The position numbers were made by a program, and so were the translations under genes. A stretch of DNA of 64,000 nt from contig NZ_OW711693.1 of the NCBI RefSeq assembly GCF_940670685.1, positions 3,100,001 to 3,164,000 on the forward strand, in the 5' to 3' direction. A model generated the notes under the pieces. That model was not told the DNA's origin, searched no databases, and saw only the letters and a list, made by a program, of their open reading frames with translations. Positions within the stretch are counted from its first letter, which is position 1. Every line of letters starts with the position of its first letter. This stretch comes from Anaeropeptidivorans aminofermentans (GTDB lineage Bacteria > Bacillota > Clostridia > Lachnospirales > UBA5962). This document shows positions 17,674-25,987 of the stretch, in pieces.

Positions 17674-18477
17674 TTAAATAATTACCGCTTCGCTTTCTGT
17701 TCCCCTTTGAGCAAGAAAAAGCTTAAGGCTTTTTCCCGGGCAGATGTTATTGGCGTTTAAAATAGTGCTTACAGTATCAAAGGCAATTAAAGGGCGGTTA
17801 TTTTCTTTGCTTAAATGGCCTAAGAATACATGCTTCAGCCGGTCTGTAAATATTTCGCTTAAAAGCCCCCCTGCCGCTGCGTTTGAAAGATGGCCCTTCT
17901 GACCAAGAATACGCTGCTTAAGGTAATAAGGGTACTTGCCGTTTTTAAGCATTTCTATGTCATGGTTGCTTTCAAGAAGAAGAATGTCTGAATCCTTAAT
18001 GCTTTCCTTTATGATATCCGTCACATGGCCGATATCCGTCGCTACGGATATTTTCCGATCTCCGGCATAAACACAGTAGCCTACAGGCTGGACGGCGTCA
18101 TGGGGAATCTCAAAGGGCTTTATAACCATATCATTAATAATACAGTGCTCTTCTTCATAAACATAGCGTCTGTTGTGAGATGCAATTTTACCTAAAGAGG
18201 GACATTTATCCATCTCTGACCATGTTTTTTCAGTGGCATATACAGGAATATCGAAACGCCTTGAAATAACCCCTGCACCCTGGATATGGTCTGAATGCTC
18301 ATGGGTAATAAAGAGCGCGTCGAGGCATTTTCCAGAGATGTTAAGAGCATTGTTAAGGCCTGCTTCGATACGCTTTCCGCTTATTCCGGCATCTATTAAG
18401 ATATGGGTTTCCTCTGTTCCGATATAAATGCTGTTTCCGTCGGAGCCGCTGGCAATAGGGCAAAATTTTACATTCAT
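17674..18477 (-). CDS. MBL-fold hydrolase, WalJ/YycJ-like
   Basis: This metallo-beta-lactamase-fold protein has the metal motif THEHSDHIQG (about residue 59) and further ligands in PHDAVQPVGY, ATDIGH and FLGHLSKENN. The 267 aa match the YycJ/WalJ/VicX family, implicated in coordinating cell division or DNA repair with replication, probably as a 5' exonuclease. The start follows CAGGAGAAGTCA. It is cotranscribed with murA (14-bp gap) rather than with walRK, its usual company. Confidence 0.88.
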   Translation of the reverse strand: MNVKFCPIASGSDGNSIYIGTEETHILIDAGISGKRIEAGLNNALNISGKCLDALFITHEHSDHIQGAGVISRRFDIPVYATEKTWSEMDKCPSLGKIASHNRRYVYEEEHCIINDMVIKPFEIPHDAVQPVGYCVYAGDRKISVATDIGHVTDIIKESIKDSDILLLESNHDIEMLKNGKYPYYLKQRILGQKGHLSNAAAGGLLSEIFTDRLKHVFLGHLSKENNRPLIAFDTVSTILNANNICPGKSLKLFLAQRGTESEAVII

Positions 18478-18491
18478 TGACTTCTCCTGAA

Positions 18492-19790
18492 TTAAACTGT
18501 CTTTTTCATAAAAGATATATTTTCTGAAGTGCTTCCTTCCCCTATACGGACAATATTTGCCCCAAGGCTTGCAAGCTTCTTTTCTATAGATTCATAACCT
18601 CTGTCTATAAATCTGATGTTTCCGATTTCAGTTCTTCCGTGAGCGGCAAGAGCTGCTATTACAAGGGCTGCCCCCGCTCTTAAATCTGTAGCGTTTACCT
18701 TAGAGCCTGTAAGCTTTGCTCCGCCTTCTATAACGGCGACCTTTCCTTCAACCGTTACCTGGCAGCCAAGGCGTTTCAGCTCATCTATATATTGAAACCT
18801 GTTTTCCCATACGTTTTCTGTTATGACGCCTGTTCCCTTTGCAATGCTTAAAAGGGCTGTCATTTGCGGCTGAAGGTCCGTGGGAAATCCGGGGTATGCG
18901 CTTGTTTTAATATTTGTTGATATGAGCTCTGAATTTCCTACTACTCTTATGAAATCATCGCCTTCAAATATGCTGCAGTGCATTTCGGAAAGCTTGGCAG
19001 TAAGAGGGTCCATATGCTTTGGAATAATGTTTTTTACGGTAACGTCGCCGCCTGTTATTGCCGCGGCTATCATATAAGTTCCTGCTTCTATCTGGTCGGG
19101 AATAATGGTGTATTCCACACCCTTAAGCTCTTTTACGCCTGTGATTCGTATTACGTCTGTTCCTGCGCCTTTAATGTTTGCGCCCATCATGTTAAGGAGG
19201 TTTGCCGTATCAATAATATGAGGCTCCTTGGCGGCATTTTCAATCACCGTCTGGCCTTCTGCAAAGGTTGCCGCAAGCATAATATTAATGGTTGCGCCGA
19301 CGCTTACTACGTCTAGGTAGATATTTGCTCCTATCAGCTCCTTGGCGTGGGCCTTTACGATGCCGTTTTCTATCATAACCTCGGCGCCTAATGCCTTAAA
19401 GCCCTTGATATGCTGGTCTATGGGGCGGTTTCCGAAATTGCAGCCGCCGGGAAGAGCAACCTCCGCTTTTTTAAAGCGGCCTAAAAGAGCGCCGATTAAA
19501 TAATAAGATGCTCTTATTTTTCGAACAGGTTCGCCTATGGCTATATAATTATTTATGCTTCTGCTGTCTATTATAATACTATGCTCGTCACGAAAACTAC
19601 ATTTAGCGCCAATATCTCTCATTGCTTCAATCAGGCTTGTTATATCCTCTATATTAGGCAAATTATCTATAACGCATACGCCGCTGGACATAACAGTAGC
19701 AGGGATAACCGCAACGCCTGCATTTTTTGCGCCGTTTATAAAAACATCGCCTTTAAGCCTTTGGCCTCCGTTTATAACAAAACTTTCCAT
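18492..19790 (-). CDS. murA: UDP-N-acetylglucosamine 1-carboxyvinyltransferase
   Basis: MurA transfers enolpyruvate from PEP to UDP-GlcNAc, the first committed step of peptidoglycan synthesis. The 432 aa show NGAKNAG (catalytic Lys22), LPGGCNFGNRPIDQH (fosfomycin-target Cys) and GFPTDLQPQ (Asp305). The start at 19790 follows GAGGTGCATTT. Firmicutes often carry two paralogues; KNAGVAVIPATVM suggests the MurAA/MurAB split, but I cannot assign which. It is the first gene of a two-gene operon. Confidence 0.95.
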   Translation of the reverse strand: MESFVINGGQRLKGDVFINGAKNAGVAVIPATVMSSGVCVIDNLPNIEDITSLIEAMRDIGAKCSFRDEHSIIIDSRSINNYIAIGEPVRKIRASYYLIGALLGRFKKAEVALPGGCNFGNRPIDQHIKGFKALGAEVMIENGIVKAHAKELIGANIYLDVVSVGATINIMLAATFAEGQTVIENAAKEPHIIDTANLLNMMGANIKGAGTDVIRITGVKELKGVEYTIIPDQIEAGTYMIAAAITGGDVTVKNIIPKHMDPLTAKLSEMHCSIFEGDDFIRVVGNSELISTNIKTSAYPGFPTDLQPQMTALLSIAKGTGVITENVWENRFQYIDELKRLGCQVTVEGKVAVIEGGAKLTGSKVNATDLRAGAALVIAALAAHGRTEIGNIRFIDRGYESIEKKLASLGANIVRIGEGSTSENISFMKKTV

Positions 19791-20216
19791 AAATGCACCT
19801 CTATACTATCACAAGTTCTTTTTCTTTTTATAAATGCAACAATTAGCTCTTCAAAAATATTCGATTTTAATCTGTAAATACAATATTAAGAATTGTTTAA
19901 TTTTCTACAGGTTTATAAGCATTATACCATCAAATATGCTTTAATGAAAGGTTTTTTTAGTTTGTCAAATAGACAAGGTAAACCATAAGGCCTGGTTCTG
20001 TGTCAAAACCCGTCGGTTTTTATAAAAGAAGCATACCGTTAAGCCTTTAAAGCTATATTGGGCCATTCGCTTGAAAAATTTAAGTAAATTTACTGTATAG
20101 TCAATTTGTTTTTATAACCGTCTCCGTATTTGGTTTTAAGAACATAAAATAAGAAAACAGCAAATTGACTATACTGCTGTTTCATGTTAATTCAAGTATC
20201 AGTATTAATAACAGTC
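19791..20216. other. Gap upstream of murA with one class II repeat
   Basis: This 426-bp AT-rich stretch holds the murA promoter region (no consensus pair seen), a class II element at 20096-20173 and the 3' flank of the phosphatase gene. TACTGTATAG and TACTGCTGTTTC around the repeat look like fragments of class I ends. I see no gene in it. Confidence 0.5.
20096..20173. repeat. Dispersed element, class II type copy
   Basis: A 78-bp element with perfect 13-bp terminal inverted repeats TATAGTCAATTTG and CAAATTGACTATA. The interior has TTTTTATAACCG and AACATAAAATAAG, shared with 25654-25725 and 10476-10550. It is the best-preserved member of this class. Confidence 0.8.
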
Positions 20217-20780
20217 TTATACTATACAAATCTCCTGTATTTGAACGCATTTTTCCCCTTCAAAAATCATTTTAACAATAAAGGGAGTTTTATCAACGAT
20301 TCTTTTAAAATCCCTTTGCAAAAAGGTAGGATTATAATAATTTATAATGGTCGAAAGAGCCGTTCCGTGGGTCCCTATGGCAATATTTTTACCGGTGTTC
20401 TCTTGAATTACTGCTTTCAGGGCGGATATATTCCTTTTCTGTGTCTCATAAAGGCTTTCACCGTTTTCGTTTTTATAAGAGAAATCAGACCATTCCTTTG
20501 TTGAATGGGCGTTAAAGTCTTCTACCCAGCCGCCTATATTTCGTTCTCTGAAATCTTCTACAGGGTTGATATCAAGACCTGAATATAGGGAAAAAGGCTT
20601 TAGGGTTTCTACAGCTCTTAAATAAGGGCTTGAATACAGGATATCGATTTCCTTATCCTTTAAATATTCTCTAACGGCTTTACTGTCTTTTTTGCCTTTA
20701 TCACTAAGAGGGCTTATTCTATCTTCTTTTATGCTGAAATCTCTTTGGGCATGCCTTACAAAATAAATCGTAGTCTCCAT
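20217..20780 (-). CDS. Histidine phosphatase family protein
   Basis: The 187 aa carry the phosphoglycerate-mutase-like signature YFVRHAQRD at the N-terminus (RHx motif; the His is phosphorylated), the second catalytic acid in FRERNIGGW (Glu near residue 80) and GTHGTALS with the second catalytic His. Substrates in this superfamily range from phosphoglycerate to cobalamin precursors; nothing here decides. The start follows GGGGGAGTTAT. It is monocistronic, flanked by repeat elements on both sides. Confidence 0.88.
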   Translation of the reverse strand: METTIYFVRHAQRDFSIKEDRISPLSDKGKKDSKAVREYLKDKEIDILYSSPYLRAVETLKPFSLYSGLDINPVEDFRERNIGGWVEDFNAHSTKEWSDFSYKNENGESLYETQKRNISALKAVIQENTGKNIAIGTHGTALSTIINYYNPTFLQRDFKRIVDKTPFIVKMIFEGEKCVQIQEICIV

Positions 20781-21316
20781 ATAACTCCCCCTATAGGTAT
20801 ATTAGAAATATGTAATTTTCCATAATTAAAAGCATAAAATATTATACATGGCCTTATTCCTATTTAACAGTACATACTATAGTAAATTTAAAATTAAACA
20901 ATAATAAAACCGCATATTCACTTGAATCCATATAAAATAGCAGTATTATCGATTACTTTTATTTTATACCCTCTAAAGCCAAATACTTATAATGGTATAA
21001 AAGCAAATTGACTATACGTCAAAAATATACTGTTTCCAAAGGAAATTCATGTTTTTAAGGCTATATAAATAGATTTTGTTCCTTCTTTATAAAAAACTTA
21101 TGATAGACGGATATTAAAAAAGACTCAAGTTTTACTTGTAAATCCTTTTTAATAAAAGTTCAGCATATACACAATAAGTTTTTTCAAACTGGTTTAGTAT
21201 AACATTTTAATCAAATTTACGCTATTGCCAAAAATTACTATTTCGTGCATTTATAGGGAATAACTTAAACTACTTATGTTCTTTCATAGGGATCTTAATC
21301 AATAGGAGGGAGTTCA
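20781..21316. other. 536-bp intergenic region with a composite repeat
   Basis: The left half holds a composite repeat (20878-21016). The right half is AT-rich and contains the direct surroundings of the membrane gene start (AGGAGGGAGTTCA). AAAAGACTCAAGTTTTACTT at about 21119 looks like an eroded repeat arm. I see no additional gene. Confidence 0.5.
20878..21016. repeat. Composite dispersed element (class I left end, class II right end)
   Basis: It starts TATAGTAAATTTAAAATT with AATAAAACCGCATATTC, as in the copy at the right window edge (63960-64000), and ends GGTATAAAAGC plus AAATTGACTATA, the class II terminus. The 139 bp therefore join the two element types. Confidence 0.65.
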
Positions 21317-21907
21317 ATGCCCATATTAATCATCGTTTTAATTATATTTCTATTGTTAAGCATAGCTTTAATATCGTTAGAACCAAAAAAGCAGAAATTG
21401 CTTTTGGAATTTTCCGGCGGACTTTGGGGCGGTCTTCTCCTTCAGGCTTTTATTGTAGAGTCTCAAAAATATGACCCTCCTACGTTCTTCCATCTCACTC
21501 TTATAATAATAGGCCTTATACTCTCCGTATACCTTGAATATAAAAATAAATTCAGCTTTATTTATATGATTTGCGCCATGTGCGCTGCTGCTTTCCTTCC
21601 CTCGCCTATTTTTATAAGCTTACTTCTCATTTCATTTTTGTCGGAAGGCGCATACTTCTTTACCAAAGACAAAGGTTTTAACAAAAGCCCTCTCACTTTA
21701 GCACTAATTACAGCAGGTTTATTTCTTGCAAAAGGAGCTATAGCCGTCTTTCCTGAAAGCTCAAGCCTTATATCCTCTGTGGCAGGCGGAGCGGTAGTAT
21801 ATTATGCCTCGTCTAAAATCGCTCCGAATAATCACAGCTCAAACCTGATAAGCGTTTTAGGAGGCCTTGGAGGATTTTTCCTTGGATTTATATTTTATAC
21901 ACATTAG
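21317..21907 (+). CDS. Multi-pass membrane protein of unknown function
   Basis: The 196 aa are mostly hydrophobic with about seven helices (ILIIVLIIFLLLSIALISL, FHLTLIIIGLILSVYL, FSFIYMICAMCAAAFL, then ISLLLISFLS, LALITAGLFLA, ISSVAGGAVVYYA and ISVLGGLGGFFLGFIFY). The last segments are glycine-rich. I recognise no family. The start follows AGGAGGGAGTTCA and a perfect terminator closes it, so it is a real single-gene unit. Location is the cytoplasmic membrane. Confidence 0.7.
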   Translation: MPILIIVLIIFLLLSIALISLEPKKQKLLLEFSGGLWGGLLLQAFIVESQKYDPPTFFHLTLIIIGLILSVYLEYKNKFSFIYMICAMCAAAFLPSPIFISLLLISFLSEGAYFFTKDKGFNKSPLTLALITAGLFLAKGAIAVFPESSSLISSVAGGAVVYYASSKIAPNNHSSNLISVLGGLGGFFLGFIFYTH

Positions 21908-21913
21908 ATTTTA

Positions 21914-21953
21914 AAAGAGTTTGCGGCAAAATAAATTCTGCCGCAAACTCTTT
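21914..21953 (+). terminator. Terminator of the membrane protein gene
   Basis: Perfect 14-bp arms AAAGAGTTTGCGGC/GCCGCAAACTCTTT, then TTCATAAG. It lies 7 bp past the stop codon. Confidence 0.88.
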
Positions 21954-21989
21954 TTCATAAGTATTTACAATATAGCCTGCTAAAACGCC

Positions 21990-22071
21990 GAGGACAATCT
22001 TAGATTAAAAAATAAACGGTTCTCCGGGAAAATCCGTATTTTGGAGCCTATTTAACTTTAAATTTGCTATA
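21990..22071. repeat. Fragment of a dispersed element
   Basis: It ends TTTAAATTTGCTATA and holds ACGGTTCTCCGGGAAAATCC then GTATTTTGGAG, the interior motif of the class I variant at 39255-39378 in reverse. The left end is not recognisable. Confidence 0.45.
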
Positions 22072-22108
22072 AGTCCTTTGCATTTATTTACGTTTTACTG
22101 TACACATA

Positions 22109-22138
22109 AAAAATAGCCGTCTATAGACGGCTATTTTT
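22109..22138. terminator. Bidirectional terminator at the end of the htrA pair
   Basis: AAAAATAGCCGTCTA and TAGACGGCTATTTTT are perfect 15-bp arms with no extra loop. T runs lie on both sides (six T on the minus strand). It ends the minus-strand protease genes. Confidence 0.85.
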
Positions 22139-22213
22139 GAGTATACCGAAGTATACATTGTTTGCGGGACGGCCATAAAGGCCGTTCCTAAAAGGAGAGG
22201 AGTTTATCAATAA

Positions 22214-23689
22214 TTAGAAATTAGCATCTTTATTTTCAGAAAGCGTAACTGTTAAGGTGAGGGTTTCTTTGCCTTCTCTTATAAGCTTTAGTTCAACCTC
22301 TTCGCCTACTTCACAGCTTTGAACCCTTTCTGAAAGTTGGTCCATATCAAAGACTGTTTCGCCTTTAAAGCTGGTAATAATGTCTGTTCTTTTAATACCG
22401 GCTTTTGCTGCGCTGGAACCTTCCAGTACCGATTCTACAACCACACCCATTTCAGGCAGATTAAACGCCTGAGCTACTTGAGGAGTGACAGTATAGCCTA
22501 CGATTCCTAGCATAGGCTTCGGAACTCTGTTACGCAGCTGTTCAATAATCGGCATGGCAACATCTGATGTAATACAATAGCCCATGCCTTCGACTTTTGT
22601 TTCGGCAAGCTTCAAGGTGTTGATCCCTATAACCTCACCGTTTAGATTTATAAGAGGCCCTCCGCTGTTACCCGGATTAATGGCCGCGTCTGTCTGAATC
22701 ACTGTAAGAACTCTGTCTTCTACGCTTACTTCTTTATCGATTGCGCTTATGAAGCCAAAGGTTGCTGTATTGCCTTCACCTAAGGCATTGCCGATGGCTA
22801 TGGCAAAATCCCCTACACGCATGTTTTTGGAGCTTCCGAACTTTGCCTTGATAATCTTTTCAACACCTTTTTCCTTAAGGTCCTTTTTAAGAACGCTTAA
22901 TACGACCAAGTCTGATTGCGGCTCTTTGCCCACAAGGGTTGCCGGAACATTCTCGGCGCCTGAAATACTTACTAAAACCGATTTGGCACCTGAGGTAACA
23001 TGGTTATTGGAAACAATATATACCCTTTCGTTATCCTCATCGAATATAATTCCGCTGCCTTGGTTCGGGGTTTCCCCCTGCATTGAAAACATACCGTAGT
23101 CTATAGAGCCGTCTTTAACAGAGGTTATGCACACAACCGACGGTTCAACCGAATCTATCAAATCGGCGAAGCTTAAGCCTCCTTTAAGAGAAGCGCTGTA
23201 GCTTGCCTCACTGCCTTGTGTTTTTGTCTCCTCGTTTTGAGTGCTTTCAGCAAATTTGAATTCCTGAACAGGAGCCTTATTGCCTGCCTTACTGAACATC
23301 GGAATAATTACCTCTGTAGTAAGGGCCATCATGGCACCTACACTGGAACCACCCAATATAGAGATGATGCATACGACTGCAATAAGCCTTTTGAAACCGC
23401 TTACTTTATTTTTATGGGTTTCATTTTTTATTGTTTCTTTAAAAAAGCTTTGGTCATCTATATTCTGTGAAGGTACATAATCCTTATTCTCATCATCCGA
23501 AGGAACGACCTCTCTTTTGCCGTAACCCTCTATAGCAGGAGAATCTACATTTTCAGTAGAAGCAAGGTCATTATTTAGATTTTCAGGTACGGATATGCTT
23601 TCATTTGTTCCGTTTTCCAAATCTCTATCGATCTCTCTTTGAATTTTGTCAATTTCACTTTGATCAAAGGGATCCTTAAATTCATTCAT
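22214..23689 (-). CDS. HtrA/DegP-like membrane-anchored serine protease (second of tandem pair)
   Basis: The 491-aa protein has an acidic cytosolic N-terminus of about 100 residues, one helix (LIAVVCIISILGGSSVGAMM), and an extracytoplasmic trypsin-like domain with the triad H in SNNHVTSG, D in QSDLVVLS and S in NPGNSGGPLI. A C-terminal PDZ domain follows (GVVVESVLEGSSAAKAGIKR). It degrades or chaperones misfolded exported proteins. The start follows AGGGGGCATAAAT. It lies 101 bp downstream of a paralogue, ending the pair before a terminator. Confidence 0.93.
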   Translation of the reverse strand: MNEFKDPFDQSEIDKIQREIDRDLENGTNESISVPENLNNDLASTENVDSPAIEGYGKREVVPSDDENKDYVPSQNIDDQSFFKETIKNETHKNKVSGFKRLIAVVCIISILGGSSVGAMMALTTEVIIPMFSKAGNKAPVQEFKFAESTQNEETKTQGSEASYSASLKGGLSFADLIDSVEPSVVCITSVKDGSIDYGMFSMQGETPNQGSGIIFDEDNERVYIVSNNHVTSGAKSVLVSISGAENVPATLVGKEPQSDLVVLSVLKKDLKEKGVEKIIKAKFGSSKNMRVGDFAIAIGNALGEGNTATFGFISAIDKEVSVEDRVLTVIQTDAAINPGNSGGPLINLNGEVIGINTLKLAETKVEGMGYCITSDVAMPIIEQLRNRVPKPMLGIVGYTVTPQVAQAFNLPEMGVVVESVLEGSSAAKAGIKRTDIITSFKGETVFDMDQLSERVQSCEVGEEVELKLIREGKETLTLTVTLSENKDANF

Positions 23690-23790
23690 ATTTATGCCCC
23701 CTGCGAAACCTGTAAATTAAGGATTAAATATATCATACCATACATCTTTGAAGATAATATGAATGAAATGTGAACATTTTCGCATTATAT

Positions 23791-25089
23791 TTAATTTACA
23801 GAGTTAATATTCTTTATTTCTGCATTAAACGTCATAAGCTGACCGTTTCTGTAGGCTTTTATTTCTACCTTTTCACCTGTTTTGCATTTTGCTATAAGGT
23901 TTTGAAGCTCTTCCATGGATTTAACTTCTGTACCCTTAAAGGTTGTAATAATATCTCCCCTTGTAAGGCCTGAGCTTTGAGCTCCGGAGCCTTGGGATAC
24001 GGAATATACCATTACGCCGCCAGATGGAAGGCTGTAGGATTCTATCATCTGGTCTGTTACTGTAAGAGCGCTTATGCCGAGATACGGTCTTTCAACGGTT
24101 CCTGTCTGAACAATCTGCTCAGCAATTTCCCTTACGGAGCTTGAAGGAATCGCAAAGCCCATGCCTTCAACATCGGTCTGGGAAAGCTTTGCTGTATTGA
24201 TGCCTATTACCTGACCGCTTAAATTAACAAGAGCGCCGCCGCTGTTTCCGGGGTTAATTGCTGCATCTGTCTGAATTACATCAAGAGTGGCGTCTCCCTG
24301 CACTGTGATTTTTTTATCCTTTGCAGAAATAATACCTAAAGTAGCGGATTTTCCTTCTCCTGCCGCATTGCCTATGGCAATAACCGTCTGTCCCACTTCC
24401 ATTTTACTGTCGTCTCCGAATGTGGCAACCTTATAATCAAAGCCTTCCACATTCTTGGCATCTGCCTTATTAACTGTAAGAACGGCGATATCCGACTGGG
24501 AATCCCTGCCTAATATCTTTGCCTGAACCTGATTGTTGTCATCTAAGGAAACGGTGATGCTTTGAGCACCCTCAATAACATGGTTATTAGTAACAACATA
24601 TATTTTATCATTGTCTTCATAGAAGATAATGCCGCTTCCGGCGCTCGGTGTGGTAATTGTTCCGTAAAAATAATTATTTATGGTAGTAGTTGAATTAATA
24701 CTTACGACGGAATCCTGAACATCTTTAATAACCTGAACTACCTTGGAATCCTCGGCTCCTACGGCAAGGTTTGAATAGCCGTTTACAACGGGAGATACGG
24801 AAGACTCAGCCGACTTAAATATTTCCTGTGCTTCGGAAACGATGTTTTTTGAAAAATAATCCTTATATATTCCCGCTCCCGCTCCTATACCAAGGCCTAA
24901 GGAACCAAAGCTAAGGCATGCTACAAGCGCAATAGGGACTAATTTAGAAATGCCTTTTTTCTTTTTTACTGCCGCCTGGGGCTGAATTTGAGGATCAGGG
25001 CTCACCTTGCTTCCATCATCCTCTATTCCATAGCTCATGTAAAAAGTATCGTTTTCGTTGTAGTTATTCATATTATTATCATTATACAT
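23791..25089 (-). CDS. HtrA/DegP-like membrane-anchored serine protease (first of tandem pair)
   Basis: At 432 aa it has a shorter Asn-rich cytosolic tail (MYNDNNMNNYNEND), one helix near residue 55 (LVPIALVACLSFGSLGLGIG), the triad H in TNNHVIEG, D in QSDIAVLT and S in NPGNSGGALV, and one PDZ domain (GVMVYSVSQGSGAQSSGLTR). The ATG at 25089 follows GGGAGGAAATCAT; an upstream frame start overlaps that Shine-Dalgarno. The pair arose by duplication and the two differ mainly in the cytosolic tail, perhaps reflecting different regulation. Confidence 0.93.
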   Translation of the reverse strand: MYNDNNMNNYNENDTFYMSYGIEDDGSKVSPDPQIQPQAAVKKKKGISKLVPIALVACLSFGSLGLGIGAGAGIYKDYFSKNIVSEAQEIFKSAESSVSPVVNGYSNLAVGAEDSKVVQVIKDVQDSVVSINSTTTINNYFYGTITTPSAGSGIIFYEDNDKIYVVTNNHVIEGAQSITVSLDDNNQVQAKILGRDSQSDIAVLTVNKADAKNVEGFDYKVATFGDDSKMEVGQTVIAIGNAAGEGKSATLGIISAKDKKITVQGDATLDVIQTDAAINPGNSGGALVNLSGQVIGINTAKLSQTDVEGMGFAIPSSSVREIAEQIVQTGTVERPYLGISALTVTDQMIESYSLPSGGVMVYSVSQGSGAQSSGLTRGDIITTFKGTEVKSMEELQNLIAKCKTGEKVEIKAYRNGQLMTFNAEIKNINSVN

Positions 25090-25230
25090 ATGATTTCCTC
25101 CCTGCATCTTAATTTATACTAAGCAAACTTAAAAATAATTCCAGGCAGCGTCTTAAAATAATTAAACCACCGGTAGATTTTGCAAGAAAGCGTGGCTTCA
25201 AGCATTTGAAATCATCTTTCTATGGCAAAA

Positions 25231-25360
25231 CATAGTAAATTTCACAGAAGGAAGCAATAAAAATCTATTTTTCATAAACGGCTTAAACATATAGAACCCC
25301 TATGTTTAAGTCATTCAAAATATACGATTTTTATTACTGTTTAATTTGAAATTTACTATA
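25231..25360. repeat. Dispersed palindromic element, class I (130 bp)
   Basis: Ends CATAGTAAATTTC and GAAATTTACTATA. In reverse orientation the interior matches 35654-35783: TTTTGAATGACTTAAACATA, GGGGTTCTATATG, TTTAAGCCGTTTATGAAAAA. It is 130 bp, the same length as the ecf copy. Confidence 0.8.
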
Positions 25361-25560
25361 GACTAGGCCCCAGGCTTTTCAGATACGCCCTGACACATGC
25401 TTGTAAATATCTTTAAGTAAGCGCCTTTTTATTGATAATATTATTATAAAGCCTAAGTTTAAAATAAATATGTACGATTAATTAATAATTGAAACGTTTT
25501 TGTGAACAAAATTTATTTACAGGTTTTCACTGAAATATTTTTGCCGTTTTGGCGGGTTTT

Positions 25561-25657
25561 TATAGTAATTTTCTCATAAAGAAAGAATAGAAAACGATTT
25601 ACAAAAGGCCTAAAAATACAGGCTTTCTTTGGAAACGATAATTCAGTTCTGCGTATA
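25561..25657. repeat. Dispersed element, class I variant
   Basis: It starts TATAGTAATTTTCTCATAAA and holds TAAAAATACAGGCTTTCTT then TGGAAACGATA, like the copy at 39255. It merges into the class II element at 25654 through a shared TATA. Confidence 0.6.
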
Positions 25658-25725
25658 GTCTATTTGCTTTTATGCCGCTATAAGCATTGACTCTTAAAAA
25701 ACATAAAATAAAAGCAGATTGACAA
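25654..25725. repeat. Dispersed element, class II, diverged
   Basis: Left end TATAGTCTATTTGC then TTTTATGCCG; interior AACATAAAATAAAAGCAG; right end CAGATTGACAATG. It is 72 bp with a slightly eroded right terminus. Confidence 0.65.
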
Positions 25726-25835
25726 TGCTGCTTTTTTATATGCTTTATAATGAACATTCAATTTTCTTACTGTTTAATTTTAAATTTACTATATCTATAA
25801 GAATAAATCTATGGTCTAAGGCCTTTTCTGTATTG

Positions 25836-25862
25836 AAAAAGCGTGCCTAAGGCACGCTTTTT
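25836..25862 (-). terminator. Terminator of tcyP
   Basis: AAAAAGCGTGCC/GGCACGCTTTTT arms with a 3-nt loop; on the minus strand five T are followed by CAATAC. It lies 125 bp past the tcyP stop. Confidence 0.8.
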
Positions 25863-25987
25863 ATGTAGCTTCTGCTAAGCGAATTTGAAAGAAGATATAA
25901 GCGTAAGCTCCTAAATCTTTTCAAGCCCGCATCCTTCTATAGTTATCAAACCTATTTTTAGTTTGGAAACTATAAAACTATATTTTA

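Larger units (their letters stand above)
25090..25987. other. 898-bp intergenic region filled with repeats
   Basis: Between the protease start and the tcyP stop lie a class I copy (25231-25360), a class I variant (25561-25657), an adjoining class II copy (25654-25725), a fragment ending at 25793 and the tcyP terminator. The remaining stretches are AT-rich and I see no gene in them. Confidence 0.6.
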
